64,000 nt of DNA, taken from NCBI GenBank assembly GCA_900074885.1, contig FJUW01000027.1, positions 363,704 to 427,703 on the forward strand, read 5' to 3'. A program made the translations under genes and the position numbers. The notes under the pieces are model-generated. The model worked only from the letters and a program-made list of their open reading frames with translations. It searched no databases and had not been told where the DNA came from. Of the stretch, positions 1 through 12,000 are shown piece by piece (within the stretch, counting starts at the first letter, position 1; each line of letters begins with the position of its first letter). This stretch comes from Rhynchosporium graminicola (Eukaryota; Ascomycota; Leotiomycetes; Helotiales; Ploettnerulaceae).

Positions 1-3000
1 CTCATCACCCTCCTTATCATTTTCTTCCACGTCAGAAAGATCACCCATCTCATCTTCACTCTCCTTCTCACTCCCCTCTTCTCCATCTAATTCCATATCC
101 TCCGGCAAATCAAGCGTCTCGCCCTCTTGCGCAGTAGGATCATGTCTCTCAACCTCATCCTGCTTGACTTCTTCTCCCTGCTCCGCACCCTCCATCTCTT
201 CCTCCTCCTCATCACCTGCATCAACCTCATCGCCCTCTTGTTCTTTAGCTTTATTCTCCTTTCTTCCTTCCTCAGCAGCAACCTGCTCATCTTTCTTCTG
301 CTCTCCCTTCGCATCATCGCCTTCTTGCTCTTTATTCTCTTCCTCTCCCGCTCCATCCCACATCTTCTCATCTACCGCCCCGGCATCAAGGTCATCGACA
401 TCTCCAGCTTCCTCATCCATCTCATCTCCACTTTCTTCATCCTCCCCTTCGCCCTCCTCTTTCTCCTCACCCTCTCCCATCTCGCCCTCCATATCCCCAT
501 CAGCCATATCAACAGCATCATTCTCATCCTCAATATCACCTTTCTCTTTATTGGGCTCTTGAGCCAACTCATCTAGATTCTCATCATCCTGAATATCTTT
601 ACTGATATCCTCCGCGCCTTCACCGTCGCCGAGTCCTGTCCCGCCTTCTAATTTCTCAGTCTGTCCATCTTGCGCGGCGGACTTTTCAAATGGTGTGCAA
701 AAGCCTTGGGTTGCGATCTGGATGAATGTTTTCGCAAGGATATAAGAAGTTTTACAAGTTGCTCGATGTAGGGATGCGTAGCGAGATATGCTTTCGCGAA
801 GGATTTGCGTGTATTGTCGGAGGATTGGGAGAGCGACTGCGAAGATTGCGGGTGCGGCTTGGCTTGTCTTGGGGTGGTCGAGATCAATGGAGCGCAAAAT
901 GGCAAATGCTTGATTTATCTCCTGGGAGATATTCTCGCTGTGGAGGGATTTGATGGCTGATGAGAGACAGGTATCGTTCTTGGTTAGCCAGCCTGGATCT
1001 TCGGTCGAGCTTGGGAGTTCGGCGATGGTTTTCTTGTATTTCTCCATCGCTACGAGAACGGTATCGCAGACTGTAGACAGCTTCTGGTTGAGATTCGTAA
1101 GTGTTTGTTCCTCCGAATCGGAATCATTGGATGTGGTTGTAATGCTTGTCCAAGGAAGGATCTGATTGAGGATAAAAGCTAGATCCGGACGTTGCTCGTT
1201 GACATTCGACAGCTCAATGTTCAATTGTTGTGCCGCATCTGTGACATCCTCCTCGAGTGTCAAACTCGCAGTCGACACAACACCCTCAGGCAGCGTAGCA
1301 CACTCCTCCCACTGTCTAGCGAACTGCCCGAATCGATCATGCCAACTCCCCAAAACACCGAGTACATACTTCGAATCGATCTTGCCCAGCTTAGCATGTA
1401 TAGTCACGAACTCAATAGCGACCAACAAGACATTTGGCAACCATCTCAAAAGTTTCTCATGATTCGAAGCTGAATTCAAGTTCTTGAGCGTATAAGCAGG
1501 ATTCCACAGTCCTTCAACCATCTTGATGTTAGTCTCAATAGTACTCAATCCCTTCAAGGCGTTTGAAAGGAAATTGCGTTGTATGAGAAGGACTTGTAAC
1601 AATCCTTCAAGGAATCCAGTACTCCTGGCCACTTCCGCACCGCTCAGATCCTGGTTATGTTCATGCACAGATGCACGAACTCTCGGCGCTAGATCAACTG
1701 CTTTGTGGAAGTAGTACTGCATTCCCCCACCATCCCCATTCAAAGCCTCAACGTTAGCCAACACCACGCTCAGTGAGTCTTGTTGTTTGAGAGCATCGGC
1801 ACCAAGGTTGTACTTGACACCCATCTGACGCAACGCTTTCAGAGTATCGGCGAAGAGCTTGTGTTTTCGGGACTTTAGGTGCTTAACGACGTCTTTGTTT
1901 TCTTCTGTCAGAAGCGCGGGGGTAGCTTTTTGAAGCTCGGCGGTGGATGTTATGATATTGGCGAGGAAAGAGTCGAGGTAAGTAGAGCATTCAATTGCGG
2001 TTGTGGGAAGCTGTGCTGTCGAGGCCATCATAGAAACGGTGTTATTGACGTTGATGAAGCGCTTAGCTTTCTTGTTCCATTCAGGTACGGCGGTCGCGCA
2101 AATTTGAAGGGCTGTTTCGTCGACCGCTGGTATCTGAACATTGCTAACCTCGTCGGTCGTTGGGTTTGTGACTTCGTCAGGTAATCCGTTCTTAAGAATA
2201 GACTCCATAGGCTGCCCAAGTAATGAGCGGAACTTGCGCACGATCTTGAAAAGTTTGTGATGCGATCTCTTGGCACTGTCTCGCAAAGCCACGATATTGG
2301 TATCTTTCCAACTTGCCATTAACAGCACATCCTTCATGGCCTTCTCCAGCCCCACTCGTCCCCTCTTCAGATTTTCCTCGACAGCCTTTTCGTACCTCTG
2401 ATACAGCGCGATGAAATTGCCAACTGCATCGGCAATAATGCTGAGATGTGGCATATCGAGCGCAAGCATCGTGAGATGGTTCTGCAATTGCTTCAACAAC
2501 AACATTCGCTGCACAAACTGGCCCAAGATCGCACTATGGAAATAAGCTTCAAGATCCTTGAGCAGTTTCTGAGTATACACTCTTAACTCATCAGGTGAAT
2601 CATAGATCTGCAAAGGCACGGCAACGACAACCTCATAAGCCAAAAAGAACCAACTCCTCGCATCATCCTCACAATTCTCCTTTTCTGTCTCGAATAATTT
2701 CGCCCAGGTACTTAATTCCAATCTTCGCCAATTGACAATCGTAGCCGTAACCTCATCATACAAGCTCAAAGCGGAATTTGCACGTGAAGCCCATCCGCCG
2801 AATTGCCATTCGTGCATGAATGTGTGGACTTTCTCGACTTTGGTGATAATCTTTGCGAGGGGCTCGGTGTGTCGGAATGAGAGGAGAGAGTGGCAGGAGT
2901 CGAGGACGTCGGCAAGGGGTTGCATGTGTCCAATTTCGTCGACTGCTTGGAGAGCACGGAATCGCATTATAATCTGGTGGGTCAAAGTGACGAGTTTGCG

Positions 3001-6000
3001 TGTTTCGGGTAGGTTGGCGGACGTGTAGAAATTATACGCTGCCGGCATCGCAGTGCTTGAATTAAGCGTTTCTATTGAGTCGCTGAGGAGGAGCATCGTC
3101 CCAGGCAGAAGAGTTCTCGTCATTTTCCGTTCGCTGAATGGTGCATCTTCATGCACACTTCCAACGCGTTTCGCGATCTTGCGGATAGAGGAAATTATAG
3201 CTGCCTGTGGCATCGTACTACCCAGAAATATTTCAGAATGGACTTTAGACAATCCAATAGCCGTCTCTCTAACTACAAACTGCGCAGGCGTAACGCCCTT
3301 CGGTTTATCTTTATCCGCAGCTACATCATCATCATAAGCAGGGAATAGCTCATTGAACTGCTCTTGATCATGCTCTTCTTCATCTTCGGCACTTCCTCGG
3401 AAGACATACAGCCCAGAGTTGGTTTCTGCTTCCAGACGGTCGGATTCAAGGCGTTTCTTCCACTGGTCGTAACACCCGTGAAAGCCTTTGAATAGAGCTT
3501 GTCGACTTGTTGAGTTGAAGGAGGAGAGTTTCTCTGTAGCGGCCTTGGTGGCGATGAGTGCGAGGTATTCCATTGGTTGGGAGGAAATGATTTCTTCATT
3601 CATGGCAGACGGTCCTCCTCCCAGGAACGGAGTCATTTTGCTGAGAGCCAGAGAGGTCTCGTTCTTCGCAGACGGCACGGCTGAGACGAGCGTTGCCATT
3701 GAAAGGCCGATCTGTAGACAGCGTAGCATACTGATAACCGGAGCTGTCAAATCTTTATACGCTCTGAAGCGCTCGGAAAGTCGGCGGATTGTCTGGTCCA
3801 CATTGTGGCTCAGGAGCTTGATCTGCTGTAACCCGCTTTCCTCGCTACTCTTGAAGTAGCTTGATACCGTACCTGCCAGATCAGAGCCTAGAACTGTCTT
3901 CAACATATTCCCGAACTCTCCTTGCAGCTGATCCATTTCCGAGACGTCAGGTCTATAAATCTCCTGTAAGATCTGCGGCGGTTCACCCAATTCCAAAAGT
4001 TCGATTTCCAACAACTGACATCTCAGACTCGAATCCTGGCCCGAAAACAGACGTTCGAACTCCCTTAGCGCAGCGAGCTTAGTTTGGAGATCTGCTCGGT
4101 ATTTGGAATGTCGTTCACGTTCTAAGCGTTGTCGTTTATCTGGATCGAAAGCTCGATCGGGGACATAGAGCGTGATACATCCAATTGCGAAATGGATCCA
4201 TGCTAACGAGGAGAATTGGATGCGCATATCGGGTTGAGAGCGGGATGCGAGGATAGAAAGAACGGCTGGGCCGAAAGATTTGGTGAGGACTTCTCGGAGA
4301 TAGGTTGGTGTGCTGGCTGCGAGATGATCTTGGGAGATAATTGCTTGTGAGAGAGACAGGTCGATAACACCTGGTCCGGTGGATAATGGAAGGGATTGAC
4401 GCCATGCCAGGAAAGGTGTTGCGATTTCCGGGCCATGTGCTGAGATGACGGAGAGAAGCAAAGTCGAAAGCACTCCATTGAGGTCAACTATTTGATCCCT
4501 TGAAAGCGTAGCAGTTGACAAAGCGAGCTTCTGTCCCATAGCCGGCAGCTCAGTCTCAAACAGTCGCAAAGACTTGAGATCGACCTCTCCGACACCACTC
4601 AGCTTCTTCAGCATCTCTGTAGAGAAAGTATCCGTAACAGGCCGCAATTTCCCTCCAGTACCAAGGAGATAGTCAATCGCCTGCAGATTTTCCGAAGTCG
4701 TCGTGGAGCTCGCGAATTGCATTTCTGATGTCGTAGCGTGATTTGAGAGAATCAGAGCGTCGACATCGATTGCAGCCTCGCCAGTAGAGATAGATCCCGA
4801 AGTCAAGATATCCAACATCCGGAACTGTCTGAGCGCCTCAAATTCTGACGTAAAGAATGGCGTAACGTCATCTTCTTCACTGCCAATACTTTGCTCGAGA
4901 CTCTCCATTTCGGTACTCAGCGTGGCGATCAGGCTCGCTCCATCCACGTCACTCGTCAAGATGAGTTTATATGCTTTGACGAGGGAAGTCATAATATGAC
5001 CTAGTTCGGCGACGGAAATCGCAGTCTTCCATCTCAATGTATCGAAGCGTAGAGCAAGTTTTTCCATCTGCGCGAGTGTGTCCATTACATTAAAGTTGGG
5101 GATGACGGCCGGTCGGAGCTGGCGCCAGAGGAGTTCCATACTGAGACCAGTGGTGAGTTTGAAACCGGAGGCAAAATCCGTCTGTAGCCTATATGCGAAC
5201 AACGAAATAGGCGATTTTGACACCTGGATCGTGCTTGAAAGCTCATTGAGGAGATCCGATCCAATAGCCAAATGTGCCTGGAACGTCGACTCCTCGAAGC
5301 TTCTCGAGGTGGCAAGCTGGAAAGTATTCCACCAATACCTAAGAAGGGCTCTGAACGCCTTCTGCTGGATCTTCCATGTCTCAATCGAGCCAGTATGGCT
5401 TTGAAGGTATGCGGACAGTGCTATGAGAGTGTTACGCAGAAATTCGGATATATTGATAGTGGAGTCCTTGGTCACGGCTGCTACCCGACCCCCAACCAGT
5501 GAGCGCTGTAGTCTGTTCATCTTGCTGGGTTTCAAAGCCTCGAGACCATTTTCTTGTGTAGAATGAGCCTTGCTTGCGGTACTGATCTCTATGATGAGTT
5601 CGAAGACTGCACCGAGCCAGAATGCGTGGTCTGGACTGATGCTCTTGGCAAGGAGGGGGACGAGTGGTGAGTTTCGAAGTGGGTGCATTACTTGTGTTTT
5701 TCTGAAACTCTCGACTGATAACTTGTTGTTCATGGCGAGTTCGCCGAGAATGCTACCGATGGCAGCTCTGAGTTGCTGGTTTGCTGGTCCCTGGTAGATA
5801 TCGTCATAAGATTCGCAGATGGTGGCGAAGTCAACACTTCCCGTGTACGTGTGCTGGAAAGCTTCGACGAATCGGGATAAGAGAGGCATGTCAGACCATG
5901 AGAGATTATCCAACGCCGCAGCATATAGTAATCTCGCACATTCAGGATCCTTGTTCTGAACGTCTAAAACCTTCGCAAGATTTTGGAATCTCCGCATCCC

Positions 6001-9000
6001 AGCCTCAACCTTTACATTCAAATCCATCTTTGCTAACCCAGATTCTACAGGATGGTCGAGCTCCAAAGGCTCAACAAAAACCTCCACAGCTCGGTTCCTC
6101 ATCGCCCTACTCAGCTCCCCAAATCTGGCATCCATGGTCAAGAAAACCCTGAAGCCCTCACTTGGCCTAACGACTTTCGGCTCGCCATCAGGTCCACAAT
6201 GTTCATTAATACTCAAGAACCCATTTGGCTCCAACAAGGAGTTTAAACGGTCGAGTACCGAGGCGGAGCAGAGGTTTGCATTGTCAAGAACGAGCCAGGA
6301 TCCCTGTTCGAGGGCTTTGACGAGCACGCCGTCGACCCATTCGAAGCGTGCATTTTCAACTGCCATGGGACGGCTGGCGAAGGCGGTACAAGTAGTTGCG
6401 AGTGTCCCGAAAGCTTCTAGAGAAGTTGCTTCTTGTAGAGCGAGGAGATTTTGAGATAGGGAAGTGAAATGAGCTGGTGTATTTTGGCCGGGCAGGTTAA
6501 GGAGTTCCAGTAATTTAAGAGCTTCATCAGGAATCTTGCCGGGGAGTGAACCTAAGATTTTAGTCTGAATAAACTCCTTCATCTCCTTCAGAAAGGAACT
6601 CGCCGCTCGCTGAGGATCAACTTGTTCAAAACCACCGACGAGATCCATAGTATCGATGTCAGCATTTAGTGGGAACACCGTCAAAGATTTGCCGCTGACG
6701 GCAGCTATATGCTCGAGTATTGTGGTCTTGCCAGACCCTGAAGGACCAACGAGAATGCACGGTAGGTTTTGCTGGATACAAATCATGACAGATTCAACCT
6801 CTGGGAGACGACTGATCGGATCGATGGCTGGGAATGGTATGCGTTGAATTAGTGTATCACGCGCCATGTAAGCGAGCCCGACTTGGTATGCAGAAGAGCT
6901 CATGTTATGGAAGAAATGACGAAATGGAACGTGTGTACAGAAGACTTGTGCGAATATCCTATTCACTTCCAGTCGATCCTTTGGAGTCCTAAAGCGCTGC
7001 CGGAAAATGAGGTTGAGGAAATCGGATGGTGTGGCAGCGGAGAGCAATGGAGCGGAAGAGCCGAGAAGTTGAAGCCAGCGAAGGATATCTCGTAGATTGA
7101 ATTCCCATGGCCCGCCTTGTGAGCCGAAGCGACGTTGATGGACAATTTCGTGTTCGAGTCGAGAAACAAATGCGATGATAGTGTTGACGATCTCATCGGG
7201 CATGGCGGGAAAGTTATGTCTACATATCAGCTGTAAATCTTCGGTGCTAAACACATCAGCGTACACGACAGTGAAGCGATTCACAAAAGAACTAGGTAAT
7301 CCTTTTCTGCCACCTCCTTGATGATGAGGGTTCTGTGCAGCGAAAACAGAGAAGTTTGGATGACGCCTGAACGTCTGGTCGAGTTCGGAAATGTAGACTT
7401 CGCCACGATGATCGAGACAAGCGTTGAGACCTTCGAGGACGGATTGTGAGGCAAGATTCATCTCATCTAGGAGGACCCATTCTCCATTCTGCATGGCCTG
7501 GAGGAAAGGTGCATCGCGCCAGGCAAAATGACCAGCATCTGCGCCTTCGACTGGGACATCGGATCCAAATAGATCCATGAGATCGGTTTGCTCTGAGAGG
7601 TTGATTCTGGTGAGTGGTCGATTGCAGGCACGTGCGAGAGCGGCAATCAGAGTTGTCTTTCCAACACCGGGGCTGCCTTCGATAAGGATGGGTTTCTGAA
7701 CCTGTAAGGCTCGGATAACTCTCATGGCGTTCAGCTTCGTGGTTGGCGCATTGAAAGCGAAGCCAGGGTCTGATTCAGAGCCAGGTTGTTTTGGTATCGA
7801 GAAGTCACCCATGATTAAAAACGTCTCGCCATGAACAAGCTCGACAGGCTTGAAGTAAATCGAGCTGATATCATGCTTCAGTAAAGTGCTCAGTTGTGAC
7901 AGACACTTCTTTCTCTCCTCAACGATATTGTCTGGGTTGATAGCCAATAGCGCCGCAGGATTTGCGCCAAGAGTATCAATGTATACCATCGCAGCACCAT
8001 GCAAGACTGCAAAATACGAATCTGTCGAGCTGGAGCTGTTCATAAACTTGACCCACGCAAGGACATCACGAACAGAGATAGAGGTCGGGGAAGAAGAACG
8101 ATAATTCTCTCCAAACCATTCCGCAAAATGTACCATTGCCTTACTCAAATGCTTTGACTTCTCATCCAACTTAGCCTCAACTATCTGGTATACATCCTCA
8201 TGCTCCGACAGCGAAGGAACCCAGATCTCCGTGAAACGATTGCGGAGTGCAGGCGACAACTCTCTCTTCCCATAATCGCCACCCGGGTTCATAGTAGCGA
8301 AGAATTGGAAACCTTCAGCTGCTTGGACGAAAGAGTTATCGACTCCCTTTTCGGCGAGCAGGATTGTTCGTTGGGTTTCGAGAACGGAGTTCAGGCGCTC
8401 GAGAACAGAATCATCTGCGAGGGAGATTTCGTCGAGGAGGAAGAAAGATCCGTCTTTGAGGGCTTGGACTAAACTACCATCCGACCATTCGAAGAGTGCT
8501 TTTGCTTTTCCTTGGTTGAGTTCGATTCGGGAGAGGAGTTCGGTGGGTGCTTGGGTTATTGTGGATGCTGGTAGGGAACAGTATCTCGCCATCAAAAATT
8601 CCACGTCCGAATCGTCATCTACAATCTCGTTGAGCCCCTGGAGAACAACAAGCAGATCCTGCTTCAATTGCTCCAATACAACAGCGCGATTTCGGACTGG
8701 TCTTTGAGCACCGATCAGATCACCAGTCTCGGTATTCTGATGAGCATTGAGAATATGCAACTCCTTGCCAAAAGCCTCCGCTAGCATCTGACACACAGTC
8801 GTCTTTCCACAACCAGTTTCACCGACCAGGAGAACAGGTTCGTTGTTTCTCAGAGCATGAGCCACAAGAACATAGAGTCTGCGCATAGCTTGTGTCCACA
8901 CAACGCCTTGTATGTTCGAAGTCTCATTGTAAGCCTCGATCTCAGGTGAAAATTCACCCCCGTACAGTACAACAGGATCGATCTTAACCTTCATCACTTT

Positions 9001-12000
9001 CTCGATGATCTCTTTGACGGCTGTTCGCTCGGCCGGATTCCGGACTCGTTCAGCTAGGAGCATGTAACCGTTGGCAGCCAACTGCTCGCGATTATTTGCA
9101 TCACGGAGAGCCCATCGGAATAGATCCCTCAGTGTAGCAAAGCTCTCTTTCTGCTCGAATATACGACTTGACTGGCGAAGCGTCGACAGTTCTTTATACA
9201 CATCTACAATCCTCTTACAATCCGAGGGTGCGACTTTCTGGCTGCGGTACTCAAGAATCTGTTGCAGTTCATCTTGTGGTATGTCATCGAAATGGAGTTC
9301 CAGGAATCGATTTCGAAAAGCACGTGAAAGCGTCTTTCGGCCGCCATAAAGTCCAGGGGGATTCTGCGTTGCGAAGAGCATGAAATTCTCGTGAGGACGG
9401 ACGATCTCTTGAGTTTCCGGGATCAGAAGTTCCCGATTGTCATCGAGCAGTCGGTTCAAAGCTTCGAGGACGTCTGTAGGCGCCAAATTCAACTCATCAA
9501 GGACAATCCAATGACCTTGACGGAGGGCTTGGACAAGTAGACCTTCTTGGAAACGGAGCTGGCCATCGGATGCGGATATGTATGTACCTAGATATTCTTG
9601 CAAGTCTGTGTGCTCATGATTATTGATTCTGACGAATTTGTTACCACTGAACTTAGCTAGGTATTCGATCATACTCGTCTTTCCACTAGATGTGGGACCT
9701 TGGACAAGAACGGGAAATCGGCGAGTAGAAGTGGCTCGAACCAAGTTTAGCATGTTGCGCTCAACGGAGGGCGTCTTGATGTAATGCGTCTGCTCTTGCG
9801 GAGTTTCCGAACCCTGAAGCATCCAATACTGACGGTCTCGCTTCTTGTTCATGAAGGCTTTGTATAACTTCCCATCATCAAGACGGCGAGGTGTTTGCGC
9901 AAGAAGGGCACGAGCATTACCATGACTGCTTAACAAGTGGTGATCAATGAGTGGCATTAACAGCTTCTCGGATTCTCTGTCAAGAAGCGTAAGGAATCCC
10001 ATTGCAAATCCTTCATACAGGGCTCTTCGCAGTCCATAAGATGGAGTGATCTCGACGACATAACTCAAAACACGTGTAAGGGTTCGTAAACTGAAATGAG
10101 GAACTTGATTCGCACCATCAACGAGTTGCTTCTGGTCTGCTAACTGCTTTGTGTTCAGGTACAGCCTGGCAACATCATGAGCAGCTTTTTCGTCGTTGCT
10201 CGTGTTTCCTTTCAGGTAAGCTTGAATCACTGCAAGCAGATCATCTAAGTTTCTATCTGGGCTCTCAACGTAGATTTCGGTAAATCGTGATCGTAGGCCC
10301 ATCGGCAGGTCTCGCTTACCCACGTCGGTGGCTGGGTTCATGGCGCCAAAAATGCGGAAGTTGGGATGTGCTTTCACTCGTTCGATTTCACCAGTCTCTG
10401 AAAGTAAAATGGATGGCGAGCCTCCAGATCCATGATGCAAAAGGTCAGCAATACTTTCTAGGGTATCTGGCGAAGCAAGATTGATCTCATCAAGCAGAAC
10501 CCAATCACCATTGCGAGCAGCCTTCACGATATTTCCCTCGACAAATGTGAAAGCAAAGCCTTTTGATCCTCCAGACAATTGAATATCAAATTGTGCCAAG
10601 CCATGCGAGAATCGTTCCCATCTCGGCTTCAGCTGTAGTAAGGATTGGAGTCTCGATTCGGTCTTACGACGCTTCGTGGGCTGCTCAACAGGAAGTCCAT
10701 TCGCGATCTCTTTCTTCTTCAACTCAGAGACAATACTATTGAACATCTTTGGAGCCTCTCGCCATAGTTTGCTAGCCTTGCTCCACTGGCTCTTGGCAAC
10801 GCACTTTCCCAGAGACTCCAAATACTTCTGATTCTTTGTCGCCGAGATACCAGTAGCTGCGAACAGATCATCAAATTCATCTTTCAACGGAATGGCAAGA
10901 CTCCGAATATTGACAGGCTTGAAACCACCAAGCAAATCTCCAACCTCACTCTGTTGAGACAAGTTGACGGCAGTCAGCTTGTATCCCAAGGAGTCTGCTA
11001 GCTGTTGAACAACTGTCGTCTTTCCAATACCGGTTTCTCCTACGAGTAAGACTGGCTCCATCATCTTGACCGCCACGCCGACTTGCTCCAGTAGACGTTT
11101 GGCATGCGTGGTATTCGCAAACGGTCGCGATTTCTTGGGCGGCTTCGTGACACGATTTGCTGGACGTTTCTGTAGTCTGACTCGCCCGATTGTAAGCTCC
11201 GTCTCGCTATCTTGGTATGGTGGAACGTGCGATGTAAGGAAATGCTCAACTCGCTGAGGATCGATGTGCATTTCCTCAGCAATTGCAGAGATGACAGTCT
11301 TGCGCGTGTCATCCGACTGCAAACTGCTAGCGAAGCAGTCGGCAGCTTCGAGGAACATCTCATCTTTAATAGCATCAGTAATAGGTTCGTTGCCATTTTG
11401 AGATCCAGCTGTTCTGAGAACACCATCCAGTCTGCGACACCACTTCAAGAGATCACGGGGACTGATGGGCCGTCCAAGCGAAGTGCGACTTTTGGAGGCG
11501 AAAGATGGTTTCTGTGACAATATGTATAATCTCTCATACACTCTGATGATGCCAGGAAGAAATTTGTGAAGGATGGGGTAGGTGCCGTGGATAATTTGCG
11601 AAAATTCTTCTTGGCTGGGCATCTGTACAGGTACTCGCTGCCACAGACGAGATCCAAGCATGTGTAAAGCTGGTAGGTTTTCATGCCCAGTCACACTTAG
11701 TGATGTTCGGATACTAGCAAGAAGTTTGAATCCACGACCAGCTTTGATCGTCTCACCTCGGCTGGGAATCAGAAGTTCGCCACGCTCAATTAGAGGTAAG
11801 ATGACACTGATTACTTCATTTGGTGCTCGATCAAGATCCTCAATGAATACCCATCTTCCCTCCCTGACTGCAGTGGTTAACACACCAGCTCGCCATATAA
11901 ATGAGCCTGGTTTCGATCCACTAGCATACATCCCGATCAACATCTTGGCATCTGTCTGCTCGTTCAAGTGAAGTGTAACCATGTCCGAGTCCATACCGAG

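Noticed and set aside
127..576. 149- and 132-codon plus frames rich in Leu/Ile or Ser/Pro at the left edge
   Set aside because: They are the antisense of the Asp/Glu-rich tail of midasin; the repetitive GAG/GAT codons produce open complementary frames.
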